A stretch of 64,000 nt of DNA. Source: Bryoerythrophyllum caledonicum (taxonomy: Eukaryota > Streptophyta > Bryopsida > Pottiales > Pottiaceae). The translations under genes and the position numbers were made by a program. The stretch spans positions 17,079,173 through 17,143,172 of the forward strand of contig OZ020526.1 of assembly GCA_963971425.1 (NCBI GenBank), in the 5' to 3' direction. Shown piece after piece: positions 1 to 11,486 of this stretch (positions are counted from its first letter, which is position 1; every line of letters begins with the position of its first letter). A model generated the notes under the pieces. The model saw nothing but the letters and a program-made list of their open reading frames with translations, had not been told where the DNA came from and did not search any database.

Positions 1-276
1 ATCTGTAATAATATTGTCTGAAAGGTCGATCGATGTCACTGACGTATTATCCTTCAAAGCTGCGAAGAGCTGCATCAAGTCCAACAAAGCCCCTGCAATC
101 GCTTGTAAGCCAAATTTTTAATAAATGATAGGAAAGTCGTCCATAATCTCCAAACAATAAGGAAAATTTAATTAGTCTGCAAGTCTGATATACACACGAG
201 TGATGCACAAAACCGTTGTTGCAACCACTAAATGTAGCAACAAAAATCAACCATGAGGTGAACGAAGTAAAGCGTG

Positions 277-1146
277 TCAGAATGTCGCCCTCACTTTGCG
301 AGTACGGTCGTCAGTGATGCGACACTTGCTGAGTTGCATCCAAAGAAAATTTTCATCGTTCCTCATGGCCTCCAGCGTCAATGCATACCTGGGATTCCAT
401 ACAACATCACCGATATCAGTTGCAAATAATGCATCTCATCTGCAGTTTCTTTAACTCCAACCACACAAAAGAATCACGCACAGATCACTGATGACGTATT
501 GGCAACAGAAAAATGTATTTCAAGTATAGAGGCCATCAACTGGATAGATACAGTTCTTGCGAACAATAAGATTTCCCTAGAAAAAATTTCCATCCACCTG
601 AAGATATCGCAAAAACATTGATGTCACAGCTCAGCCCGTTGCGAGAAATAAAAAATTGCAGCACGGAAACAAAGCTACACACAAGCGTAGAGACCACAGC
701 GAACCTTTTATCGGCAGCGTCGGGCGGAAGCATCTCCACATCCGGAAGAGGAGACTCTTCCTCCTCCAGTTCTGCCTCAATGTCTTTCTCCTACAAGTGC
801 CAAATCAAGGAAACTAACTCTCAATTGCCTTGCGATTAGTCAATATTTACATAAATAAAACTCGTTCAAGAAATGTCACGGCCATTATTCGTAAAAGAGA
901 GCGGGAAAACAAACAAAAAAAAACACGAGCCAATCACCTAAAATAAAAACGAGATGAGATCACTTCCAAAAAACAATCCAATCGAGCTCTCATCGCTCTG
1001 AATTGCAAGAAACAAAAATCCTCCCTCGAAATACTGATCTGATCCCGAATTCTCTCCTCAGCGGCATTGGAGTCGTCTCGTGCGTCCACAACCGCCATTG
1101 ACGCTAGGGTTAGAGGAAATAGGAAGTGGAGGGATGGACTCACCAT
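277..1146 (-). CDS. small acidic hypothetical protein, 3 exons, about 66 aa
   Basis: I do not recognise this protein. Reading the minus strand, an ATG at 1146-1144 is followed at once by a GTGAGT donor. A GTAG acceptor opens exon 2 (790-705), which encodes an acidic stretch starting EKDIEAELEEEE and ends in phase 2 before GTTCGC. A CCAG acceptor opens exon 3 (388-277), starting YALTLEAMRNDENFLWMQL and ending ...RKVRATF before TGA. The three phases join exactly, which is the main reason to believe the model. The start codon lies flush against the donor, so translation may instead begin further upstream: the same frame is open through an alanine/proline-rich stretch that includes the triplet repeat at 1262-1331. 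No signal peptide or membrane segment is visible. An expressed gene is inferred only from splice logic. Confidence 0.5.
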
Positions 1147-1261
1147 AGTGGCTGATGCAGCGACGAGGAACGGCTGTGGCTGAAGGAGTGGGCGGAGCGG
1201 AGCCTCACATGGCGATGGCGATAAGGGATGAGGGATGGGGCTTGAGTGCGCTCCAGGACCG

Positions 1262-1288
1262 GCAGCAGGAGTAGCAGCAGCAACAGCA

Positions 1289-1328
<40 letters not shown>

Positions 1329-1331
1329 CAG
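1262..1331. repeat. GCA/CAG-type trinucleotide microsatellite
   Basis: About 70 bp of imperfect GCA units with interspersed GGA and ACA triplets. It lies in the probable 5' leader (or N-terminal coding part) of the small minus-strand gene. In the direction of transcription it reads as TGC/TGT triplets, so if translated in frame it would give polyalanine or polyleucine. Confidence 0.9.
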
Positions 1332-1419
1332 ACACAAGTGATTCTGATGATTGTTGAAAGACTGCGCGCAAGTCTGCCTCTGCCATTTGCATCATTCTCT
1401 TCGTTCCCTCGGGAAGGTG

Positions 1420-1960
1420 CTTCACTTTTCCTTTTTCTTCTCCTTTAAAGTGCCTCTTCACTTTAACTTTTTCTCCTTTAAATTTCCGATTCACTTTTAC
1501 TTTCTCTTCTCCTTTAAAGTTCCTCTTCACTTTTCCTTTTTCTTCTCCTTTAAAGTTCCGCTTCACTTTTCCTTTTTCTTCTCCTTTAAAGTTCCGCTTC
1601 ACTTTTCCTTTTTCTTCTCCTTTAAAGTTCCTCTTCACGTTTCCTTTTTCTCCTCCTTTAAAGTTCCGCTTCACTTTTTCATATTTCCTTTTCCTTCGAT
1701 TCGCCGTTAAAGTTCCGTTTCACTTTCTTATGTTTCCTTTTCCTTTCTATTTGCCTTCGAAGTTCCGTTTTTCTTTTTCATATATTTCCTTTCCCTTTTT
1801 AATCGCCTTCGAAGTTCTGTTATTCTTTTTCATATATTTCCTTTTTCTTTTTAAACTCCTTGGAAGTTCTGCTATTCTTTTTCGTATTTTTCCTTTTTCT
1901 TTTTATTCGCCCTTAAATTTCCCTTTTGCTTTTCATATTTCCTTTTCATTCCGCTTTATT
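1420..1960. repeat. 36-bp pyrimidine-rich minisatellite decaying into a CTTT-rich tail
   Basis: Units beginning CTTCACTTTTCCTTTTTCTT and ending in TTTAAAGTTCCG repeat with a 36-bp period from 1420 to about 1690, then lose register and degrade to about 1960. Because 36 is a multiple of three, both strands carry long open frames; on the minus strand the unit reads KRNFKGEEKGKV. The strand asymmetry (C+T on one strand) and exact periodicity explain these frames without a gene. Confidence 0.85.
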
Positions 1961-4129
1961 TGTGAGGGTGTCTTCTAATGATTGGTTTCAAACTATGGAC
2001 ATCATAATTGTAGAGTTATTTGTTGTATGGACGAGTGCCAAAGTTATTAGATGAGTTCTCTCAATGCACGATTCAATTCTTTAAGTGTTAACAATTTGAA
2101 ACCTATGATCCTAACTAGCTAGTTTTCTAAATGCAATGTTGAACCATGTATATGTATATATGATTCATTCAAATATATAATTTAAATCATGCGTTGGAGT
2201 CCTCGAGAACTTTTGTAAGATCACTAGCACCTTTTGTAAAACTAAAAACAAAGCATGTAATTTGGCCACATGGATTGGAAGATTATAGCATTTTTAAGAC
2301 AAGTTCAATGGATTCTTTGCACCTTGATTTGACAAGGTTAACACTTTAAATTTTTTCAATTAAATGATATCTTTATCCTATGCAAACTTTGCCTTTTGGG
2401 GCCATATAAGGTTGTTGTTGGAATGACATTCATATATATTTATACTAATAGAAACTCTTTGGCACTTACAAACTCTAAGACCACTTCTTCAACCAGTGTG
2501 GGGGACCACTTCTTCAACCACAAAGATTAGTGTGGGGGACCACTTCAAGGTCTATTCGTCTTAGTTTTTTGTTACATGTGTTATTTTTAAGAAGTAGGAA
2601 ATACTTTTATCCTTCCATTTCTTAAATTCAGTTGGAAGTTTTTGTCGTAAGATGCAAAACTTTGCGTCAAGAGACTACAAGCGTTTGCTATTAGCAGGGC
2701 GGGCATTCATGTTAGCAACATATCCTGAAAGTTGATCAATCCTAGCATTTCTCTCTTCAACCAATTCAAACTTATTTCTCTATTCATATTATGTAGTTTT
2801 CATCTACAGATTAGAACTTGCTTGGAATATAAAAGTTTCATAAACAATTTGAAATGTTTAAATTGCACTTAGAATTTGCGTCTATTAAGTTTTACTAGGG
2901 CTTTAATGTGATTCCGATGTGAAATTTTATTTTGCAGGATTGAGTTTGAAGCATGAACCAAATGATAGTTGGAGTTTGAATTTGAAGTATGTTTATTGTA
3001 GGTAGATACAAAAATGTTTATCAATCGAAGAAGCTTAGTCATTTTCTTGATTAGATATCTAATAGATTACATTTGTAATTTGATAGCTATATTTTGAAGT
3101 ATCACAACATATGTAATCAAAAGCTTTACCTAAACTTAAAATCAATAAATTGTTTGAATTAATGCTTTAAATCATAAAAGTGCCTTGAAATCTACCTCGC
3201 TAGATCCAACATATAAATAGCAATCATCACTCAAACCCAACCTTAATACGATCAAATGCTCACAACTTGAACCCCACATTATGAACTAGAAATGCTCGCA
3301 ACCTCCCAATAGCCCTAATCATTTAGAACAACCACAACAGACTAAAATTTAAGGACTGAAATGTAACAAAGGTCATAACCAATTGCAAAGTTAAGTGTGC
3401 TACACATTGTTGGATTATTTGGGGGCATAGATGGCTTTTGAAATCATACCTTTGTCAATTTCATTATGTGCAAATATAATGCAAAACCATAAATACTCTG
3501 AGTCTTTAGGAGATAGGAAAACAAAATTGTACTTGGAACAAACATATAAAGTTATTCTAGAGAAATTTTGAGTACCTAAATCACGATTATTCCTCAACTT
3601 GAAGGCAATGGTTTGAAGCCAAACTACACATAAGCTTTACATATTATTACATTTACTAGATTATTACATATGATTCAATAAGATAGTTAGACTAACAAGT
3701 GGTATTGTATTGAAGCAGTCCTTTAAAATATTTTATAAATTTTACTGGTATTTTACTCATCCATGTACATTTGCTCCTCTAATGGTTGTAGATGCTAATG
3801 CAAGATTGCAAGTGACTGTGACCCGCCGTAAATCTTCTACTAATTCAACCATTTAACGGGTATAATACAATGTATAAAGATAATTAAACGAAATAAATAA
3901 AGTTATGATTATAAAAATTAAACATATGATTTAAAAAAATTGCCATCTAGATATATATCATTACTGCACTTTCTTACATGTGTTAAAATAAAAATCCATA
4001 AACTTAAACTCTCTTTCGAAGCCACTCCACTTAGAGGCCTTTTGAAGCTAACATGTCTACTATTCAAGACAAAACTTCTCAAGCTGCTTGCAAAAATCAA
4101 TTGGAGCGAAAGTACTATGCAATGCACAT
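1961..4129. other. AT-rich intergenic DNA
   Basis: I see no gene here. There is a short local duplication near 2495-2545 (GTGGGGGACCACTTC repeated) and otherwise low-complexity AT-rich sequence with stops in all frames. Confidence 0.6.
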
Positions 4130-7100
4130 AGACCTTGAAGGTGAAGCAGACAATGTATCACATCAAAGGAGGCAATCAGAACGTCCGATTGACAATCAAT
4201 GAGTGGATTTAGAAATCAATAACGATTCTTCATGCCAAATGACGTGTTGTTACTTGAGAGAATAATCATAAATTACAAATTTGCTGTGGTTGATGGTGTG
4301 GCTTACAACATCCGACTTATACTTCAACGTATGAACATCCAATGTGGCGTCTGTCGTGCATTGCATTAGATGGACGAGCGCATCGCTAGAAGAGGTTCAA
4401 GAGTAGCCAATCAACTTTTTAGTATGAATGTAATGAAGGAAAGGTTAAGCTTTTACTACTGACACTGCCTCTTGAGCCATTGTAAAGCTTGTAAGGAGAC
4501 ACACAAGAAGCAAAATAATTCATCCGTGTGCAATAGTGCTTTGGCATTCACATCATTGGGAGCAAGTATTAATGAATGCTCTCTCGAGGCGGAAAGTACA
4601 CTTCCCGACTTCAAGGTGCCTTGTATCATAGAATGGGCAGCCTTTTGCCCGCAAAAGAGGAGAATTGCAAGTTTGCATAATTATGTATTGCGGATAACCA
4701 CGCCACTCTAAATGGTCAAATGACAACTTTTGAAATTTTGGATCGCAATACAATAAAGGGGTTTCTGAACATGTTACAAGAGCACAACCTTTACACACAA
4801 GTTTTCAAAAGTATCCCTAAACAACTAATAGAGCAACTGGCACTGGACTTACAATTCCGTTTGTTGGCCTTGGGATCGTAAGATTGACGAAGGTACAACA
4901 TGCCTACAAGAGACGAGGTTGGCTCAATTGTTGTCAGCAATGGCCACAATCGCACTATATTAGACCTAATTTTGTTGTCAAAGAGGAAATAGGCCTCTTG
5001 AACAAATCCTAGCTTTGCACTGTGCATATTTGTCACTGCATTATAAATTTCTTTTTCCCGGCAAGCCTCAAAGATGGTTCAAACATCCCATTGAGAGGTT
5101 GTGCAACCAAAGGCTCAAAGTTTGTGTAACTGGATCCACATGCTTTAGACGCAAGGGCAGATTGAAAAATAGTGACGCACATGCAGTTCTATGCGTATAC
5201 GCTTTACCCGCATAATTGCCACGACCACATATTCTATGCAGGGTGCTTGCTACAACAATATGTTGTGGACGCATGGGCGTGCATTGAACGTAACCGCTTG
5301 AAATTCATCAAGAATAGTCATAATGACTTGCAATACAACTTTTGTAGGGGAGTGGTGCATGCCATGAATGTGGGCGACCATGATCCAGCACTAATCAACA
5401 AAAGACTCATCTTGCTGTAATATTTTTTGGGATGTCCACGTCACATGAATGAAAGCTATTAGGATGTCATGACCATTGTGCGCATAAATCGATGGCTAGA
5501 CCTATCTGTGACGTTCAAGTGTAACCCAAAATGACTTGCGATAACAAAAAAACTAGAATGTGTAGAGACAATACAAGACCAACAAGATTTTGTTTTGTGT
5601 GTTTTCAACCTAAAATTATACAAGTTGATGGCAGATTTCAAGGAACGTAATTTGTTTGGCAAGATGTTGGTATATACTTGAGTCATTGAACTTTGGAAGA
5701 GAGGCCTACCACATGTGCACATCATGTGATTCTCGATGAATAGTCAAAATTGAAGATTTCAGACAAGATTAATTCATCAAGAATTGCCAAACTTCCGACC
5801 ACATACCCCGATGTGTACAAGACTGCAACATATTACTTGGTGCACAAGCTTTGCAGCACGCAAAATCCAAGCACCCCTTGCATGGAGAATTGTAAACGCA
5901 GTAAGTTGTACCTTCGAAAGTTTCACCAAAGAAACACGCACAAACAAAAATGGCCATATCATGTACATGAAAAGTGATGACGGGTGCTCCTTTGTTGACG
6001 GCAAAGGTCATTAAGTTGACAATTGTTGGATTGTACTGCACAACCTATATTTGATATGGAAGCACAATACACACAATAACGTTGAGGTAAACTTTCTCGC
6101 CACCCTTGCATTAATAATATATGTTCATTTTTATCAACAGATATGTTCGTTGATCACCACTGTGAAGAACATAGTTAAATACGAGTATGAAGGTCAGGAT
6201 TGCGAAAAGTGTGGTCTCAAAAAGCACAAATAAGATTCAATAGTACGTCAATGCTTGCTACGCCTCTGATTCTGAATGAATGTGGAGGCTATTTGGATTC
6301 CCAATGCATGATGGATCTCTAGCAATCCAACATTTGCAAGTTCACCTATCCAATCAACAATATGTGACCTTCACTGCAAACAAAGTTTGGTGGCAAACTA
6401 AATACAGTTCTAGTTTGGAAGACAACACAAACGGAATGGTATGACGCAAATCCAACAATTTCACTTTCTAGAGAGACATCTTACGTTAACTTTCCTTCTT
6501 GCTTGATATGGCGGTCGGAGATGAAATGTCAATTCGAAAGAAGGGTTTTGCAATAAGGCATCTCTATTTTCTCAGTTTATTGAGAGGAGAGAGATATTTT
6601 CTCAAGACACTTTTGACGATGGTGAAAGGTCCATCATTTTTTTTCGACCTATGTACAATTGGCTCTCTTTATAGCGCCCTTGTTGGGTCTCCTTGCTATA
6701 TTCAGAGGCTGCTATATTGAGAGGCTGTTATAATGGAAAGGGGGATAAATGAGTGTACTCCAAGTGTTGTTGTTATAAAGAGAGAAGATTGGTTCTGCTT
6801 TCAATTGGCTGTTGTATCGGATGCTAGTTTATAGAAAACTGACTATACTTAATAAGGCATTGTCTTTAATACTTTCAAGGTTGCAAGTGTTGCACATGGA
6901 TTTTACGAGAACAATGAAGAGTGGGATCAATGTCCTTAAAAAGCTGCAATCATGCAATTAGGCACTCAGCTCCGTTTGATTTTTGTAACCATCTTGACAT
7001 ATGGAGCATTTGTAGACCGACTGCAACTATAGGAACAATTTTGTAAAAGATTATCGGATGACTACAAGCATCAGCTACAATAGATTGGAGTGCAACAACC

Positions 7101-8100
7101 ATCAAAGATCAAGTATATTGTCTTGCATTGAACATGATTGTTGGAAAGTTGCTCAACAATTTTAATTTGCCACAATTTGCATTTTGCATGAAGAAATTGC
7201 AAGCAAATTGACTTATTTTGGAGCAACTCAACAACAATATTGAATTTAGGGAAGATGTCCCACAACAAGTTCAAACGTTCAACAATGAGCAATGGGATGT
7301 TTACAAAAGACTCATGCAATTTAGTGCACTTGATATTTCAAACAAGATTTATTTTGTGGATGGACTAGGCGGTACGAGGAAGTCATATTTTGAGAACTCA
7401 TCATGAAGTCCATGCGTGCGCAAAATTAGATCGCATTGTCAATTCTTTTGTCCGGAATTGCCACACTGTTGTTATACAAAGGCATGACCGCTCATTCAAG
7501 ATTAAAAATTCCAATTGAGTTGGGCCCAACTTGTGCAACATCCACAGACAAAGTGATTCGTAGAATTGATACAACGTACAAATCTCATTGTCTGGGACAA
7601 AGCTCCCATGGTCAACAAGCTTGCTTTTGAAGTTGTTGACCCTGTGTTCCACAACATAATCGGATATGATGTGCTCTTTGGAGGAATCACTTTCATGATG
7701 TGCACCAATTTTAGATAGATTTTGCTTGTTCTTTCAAAGGGCTTGTGGCTAAACATTGTCACAACATCAGCCAAGGAGTCTTACCTATGCTGCCATGTTG
7801 AAGTATGCACATTAGGTCAAGATATGCTTGGTATTGCAACCTTTGGGATACTCATAGACTTGGAGAATTGAACGTTTGCGGATTGACTTTTGGCGCTTGA
7901 AAAAGACAAACTGGACATTATTCAAAAAGATTATGTCATTCAAAAAGATTATGTCCAGTGTTCAACCAATATGCTATTGTCTCACCAGACCTTACAAGGG
8001 CATGATCCACATGATTTATCCTAGTATTGCGACTAGCAAGAGAAGAAGGGACTTTTACAACAACCATCCATTCTTGCAGCATGCAACAATGACGTGGTAA
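4130..8100 (+). mobile_element. decayed Helitron Rep/helicase
   Basis: Fragments in shifting frames follow the order of a plant Helitron RepHel protein. Near 5235-5400 is QQYVVDAWACIERNRLKFI. Near 5430-5540 are CPRHMNESY and FKCNPK. At about 5698-5727 is KRGLPHVHIM, the HUH motif of the rolling-circle nuclease. Near 5865 is NPSTPCM and near 6050 HNTHNNVEVNFLATL. WRLFGFPMHDGS (about 6280) and LLRGERYFLKTLLTMVKG (6570-6630) follow. The helicase half begins near 7270 with NNEQWDVYKRLM and FVDGLGGTRKS, a Walker A in which the usual G before K is R. It continues with GIATLLLYKGMTAHSRLKIP and, in another frame, IVWDKAPMVNKLAFEVVD. Many stops and frameshifts show it is dead. The 5' TC and 3' CTRR ends were not located, so the limits are approximate. 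Confidence 0.85.
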
Positions 8101-8174
8101 GAATCAATAATGTTGTGTTTAACATGGTACTTGGTGCAACTCTAGTTTTCATAACTTGTTTTTATAGCTGTTTG

Positions 8175-8277
8175 CAACTTATAATCATTTCCAATGGTGG
8201 TAGGTCTTGCTTTAACAATTCAAGTTTTGTTGACAAAAGGTCTTGCAAATAACCATTGGAAATGATTATAAGTTGCA
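8175..8277. repeat. 27-bp perfect inverted repeat just past the Helitron relic
   Basis: TTGCAACTTATAATCATTTC at 8175 continues to 8201 and is repeated as its exact reverse complement at 8251-8277, leaving a loop of about 49 bp. The flanks also share the words GGTCTTGC and TTTTGTAAGACC. It could be a small foldback element or part of the Helitron's 3' region. Confidence 0.75.
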
Positions 8278-8486
8278 AGACCTTTTGTAAGACCAAAAAC
8301 AAAGCATGCAAACTGCTTGGTATTGAACATATAGACATTCCAAACAATGACAATAATTTGTGGTTTATAAAAAGTTATTTATGGCAAGAGATGGACAATA
8401 AAAAGACTAGGATAGTGGTTAATTGGAAATCTATGGAATCCTTACAAAAAGAGGCGATAAATGGAGGTTACGTCTATCATGTCTAA

Positions 8487-9071
8487 ATTTGTACTTCTCT
8501 TCTTTCCTGTTACATGAAAGAATAAATGGCCATTTGAGGAAGATGGCTATTGATTACACAACTTAGTGTTTCATAGGACCTTCATTCACAAGATAATCCC
8601 GTACACAAGGCCATTCTTCAACTCATAAACTACAGACAAAGATGTCTACAAGTCAGTAATGGGAATAGCACGATGCACATTACCATGGTAAGGGTTCAAT
8701 TTTTCTGTAGAAAAAACTCTAGGTCAATCTCAAGCAGGATATGCATCACACCTGATGAAGCAAAAGCCAGGCAGCCTAACTCAGAGACAGATATCTCGAT
8801 TGCCAAATCACAAAAGAACTTGAAAATGCACAGCAGATGAAGCAAAAGTCAGGCAATTGAACTCAGACAGATATCTCGATTGCCAAATCACCAAAAAAAA
8901 AAACCTGCCGATGGCATTTATGAATATCATTTCAGTTATTTAATCACAACCTTCCAATTCGGCAAAGCAAAGTCTGCAGATCTGGGTTCCAAGGTCTGCA
9001 ACTTGGAGGGCGCTGTCTGTACAGAGGAGAGGCTCTACAAAAGAATAAGGTCATACCTTGAGACAGGAAAG
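8487..9071. other. intergenic DNA and probable 3' UTR of the downstream minus-strand gene
   Basis: No coding segment is apparent. The word GGCAATTGAACTCAGACAG and the related GGCAGCCTAACTCAGAGACAG form an imperfect local duplication (about 8760-8890). The part nearest 9072 would be the 3' UTR of the minus-strand gene ending there. Confidence 0.5.
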
Positions 9072-11173
9072 TCAGCTCATATAATTACTATGGAGATGCA
9101 TGTGGTGGTGGTGCTGGAGGTCCTCCTGCTTGCGGCGCTGCTCCCGCAGACTGTCCATGTGCTCCCGCTTCTGCTCCCTCGTCATGCGGCTCCGCCTCCA
9201 CTCGCGCCTCATCGTTCCCTGCTGCGTCTCCTGCTGCGACCTGGACTCGTCCCCGTCTGACCACACCGCTAAACTGAACGGATCCACCAACACGTCTGTC
9301 GCATCCACCACACCCTGCAACAACACGACGTTTCTTTTATTTTGCTTGTGTTTTCATTACACAAGATTTGCAGAAAGTTGAGTGGGTTTGTGTCTGACCT
9401 GGGACTTTTCTGGCTCTCTGGTCCGAAGCTCACGGCGGTTGATCATGTGCCGAGATCTGTCACCGGGTGGGTGATCATCCGGCCCATACTCCGCTGGCCT
9501 TTCACCCAAAGTGCCGAGGCCTCTTGGAAAACCATCTGCTAGTGCACCGCAACATATATTATCGTATCTACTCTCAGAGCCACAAGTAGAAAATCATAGT
9601 ACTTCAGGTAACATGAAGTGAGTTCTCCATGAGTTGATCTGACTTCTAATTCCAGAATTGGTCCGAGTCAAACTAGTCCTTGATTTAGATTGTCTTCAAA
9701 GAGAGCGTAGAACTTCTTTAAGCTGCAAAACCTAGTGAGATTCTAGCCTCTTTCCACTTCTATTGAGATGCTAATTATTGGCATATCACTTTCATGATTT
9801 TCTTACCCTTTCTGTCGGATGGGAACTTGAACTCGGAAGCCTCTTCCCCTCGACCGCGTGAAGAATCCCTTTGAGCTACTTCTTGCAGTAGGGGGTGGTC
9901 AGGGAAGTCTCTCTGCAAACTACAAGAAAATCAATGTACCAGACACCACCACCGATAACAGAAAGCTTCAGTTGTGAAAGAAAAAGCTTGCTACCAAAAG
10001 AAATTAAGAACATTTTTTTAGTGCAGAGACCTAAGAAGATTTAATTGTAAACTCACACAAAGTTCATTAAGATAAGTCCTCTTTTTAGTTCGATTTCCTC
10101 ACTCAGAAGAGTCAATAGAAGAGCTTGGTGATCTTTCAATCATAATCCCTCAATGAAGTATGGAAGAGCTTGGTGGTCTCTAAACCCAAGTCAAAGTAGC
10201 CTTGGGCGTTTTTCTCTCCTTTAAGCTAATTTCAGATGTTCTTCATCTTTTAGAATGGAAAAAGAGGAGGTCTATTGTTGAGATTTCGGATGGCTTCACA
10301 AATGACAAGAAAATGAGAGTGCAGAAAGGGTTGGCCCGTACATATCAACAAGAGTTGTCTTTATTGGACTATGCTCCAGAGAGATGAAGTGCTTGATGCA
10401 AGCGTACTCCGCCTTGCGCCGCCCATATTCAAGGCCAAACGCAGATGCCACTGCCAACCACAAAAAGAACACAAAAAATTAATAAACAGATAAGCGACCC
10501 CCAAAAGCAGAAACTAGCAATGAATTTAACCTTAGCACGTAGTAAGTACCTGCAATGTTGAAGGCGCGTGTCAAGACTTTGAGGCGGTATGATACTGCAA
10601 GAAAACACTGCTCGGTTAGATGTGGAAATCAGGGAGTGGAGGAGGTGAAAATCATGAGGAAGAGGCGACTAACCACTTCCTGCGACTACGCCGAAGAAGA
10701 GGGGGTATTTGATCGAGCTCACCACGACCTCATTCTTGCACTTCACCACAGCGTCCAGCTCTTCTTGCGTCGGCGTATACTGCCATTCTTACACACTCAC
10801 ATTCAATCTCTACTCAAGATTGAGGAGGAATTCCACTGGCATGCCCCATATCTCAAGTGAAATGAAACCCTAATTCGGCACCAGCTGACCTAATATCACT
10901 CCTCACTCAACCTAAAGCACAAGCCTTCAACCCAAACCCTGATCACCAAACTAAACGCTCCAAAACGAACTCATCCCATCTCCACGCAGCAGAATTACGT
11001 GCAACACACAGAACTCTTCAATTCCAATTATCCTGAAACCCTAATCTCCTCACCTCGGCGTTCCGCAACTGGTAGACAAGCCGCTCCCCGAGCTCCGACA
11101 AAGGCGACTTCTTCCTCACCTTCCTGTCCTCCTCCTCCGGCATCTGCTGCTGCTGCATTGTCGCGGCAAACAT
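9072..11173 (-). CDS. six-exon gene of unknown function with one hydrophobic segment, about 272 aa
   Basis: I do not recognise the family. Exons on the minus strand are 11173-11054 (starts MFAATMQQQQMPEEEDRKVR), 10787-10674 (starts WQYTPTQEELDAVVKCKNEV), 10450-10350 (contains FGLEYGRRKAEYACIKHF), 9912-9807 (starts RDFPDHPLLQEVAQ), 9535 or 9538 to 9399 (contains RHMINRRELRTREPEKSQ) and 9314-9072 (starts GVVDATDVLVDPFSLAVW). Phases join for exons 2 through 6. Exon 1 to exon 2 is one base out with canonical GT-AG ends, so a micro-exon, an unusual splice site or a sequence difference lies there. The hydrophobic stretch IKYPLFFGVVAGSVASAFG suggests one membrane segment near residue 70. The C-terminus is charged, with RREWRRSRMTREQKREHM, and then His-rich before TGA. 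It shares a divergent promoter region with the exonuclease gene. Confidence 0.7.
10060..10215. repeat. dispersed repeat inside intron 3, related to copies at 39.6-40.0 kb
   Basis: This segment contains GAGCTTGGTGGTCT followed by AACCCAAGTCAAAGTAGC. A diverged match lies in an intron of the SAC9 gene (GAGCTTGGTGGTCT, then AACTCAAGTCTAAGTAGC). The shared arrangement suggests a dispersed repeat family that tolerates introns. Its ends and class are not clear. Confidence 0.55.
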
Positions 11174-11486
11174 CGCTAAAACAAAACTAATCTCCAAAAA
11201 ACCCTAAACCCCCCAAAACTCCAACCAACGATACACACAATTCCCGAAACGACCTCCAAAATCACCGCCAAATCACCCCAGAAACCGTAAAACAACTGAA
11301 CTGGACAATTAGTAGGCCGAAGATGCAACCGAATGAATACCCACTTTCACCTTTTACTTTAACTGTGTCTCTACTTGAACGTGAAGGTGAAAGTAGAGTT
11401 CTCTAGTTTGCAACGGCAGTGCTGGGTTTAGGGTTTAGCGCCCTGAGCCGCAGCCGAGGTCAAGGTTCTCCATCTTTGCTTGAGAG
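11174..11486. promoter_or_regulatory. divergent promoter region
   Basis: Only 313 bp separate the start codon of the unknown minus-strand gene from that of the plus-strand exonuclease gene. Both 5' UTRs and a shared promoter must fit here. The stretch near 11415-11445 (GGGTTTAGGGTTTAGC) contains telobox-like AAACCCTA motifs, and the minus-gene side has further AAACCCTAA words near 11200. Teloboxes are common near plant start sites; function here is inferred. Confidence 0.5.

Noticed and set aside
934..1674. 246-codon minus-strand open frame with KRNFKGEEKGKV repeats
   Set aside because: The frame is kept open by the 36-bp minisatellite and a triplet repeat. It crosses a good splice donor of the small gene and shows no independent coding character.
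1420..1700. Regular short repeats considered as a CRISPR array
   Set aside because: The units are contiguous without unique spacers, and the genome is that of a plant.
5459..6041. Minus-strand frames of 75-90 codons in the Helitron region
   Set aside because: They lie opposite readable RepHel motifs and have no recognisable content.
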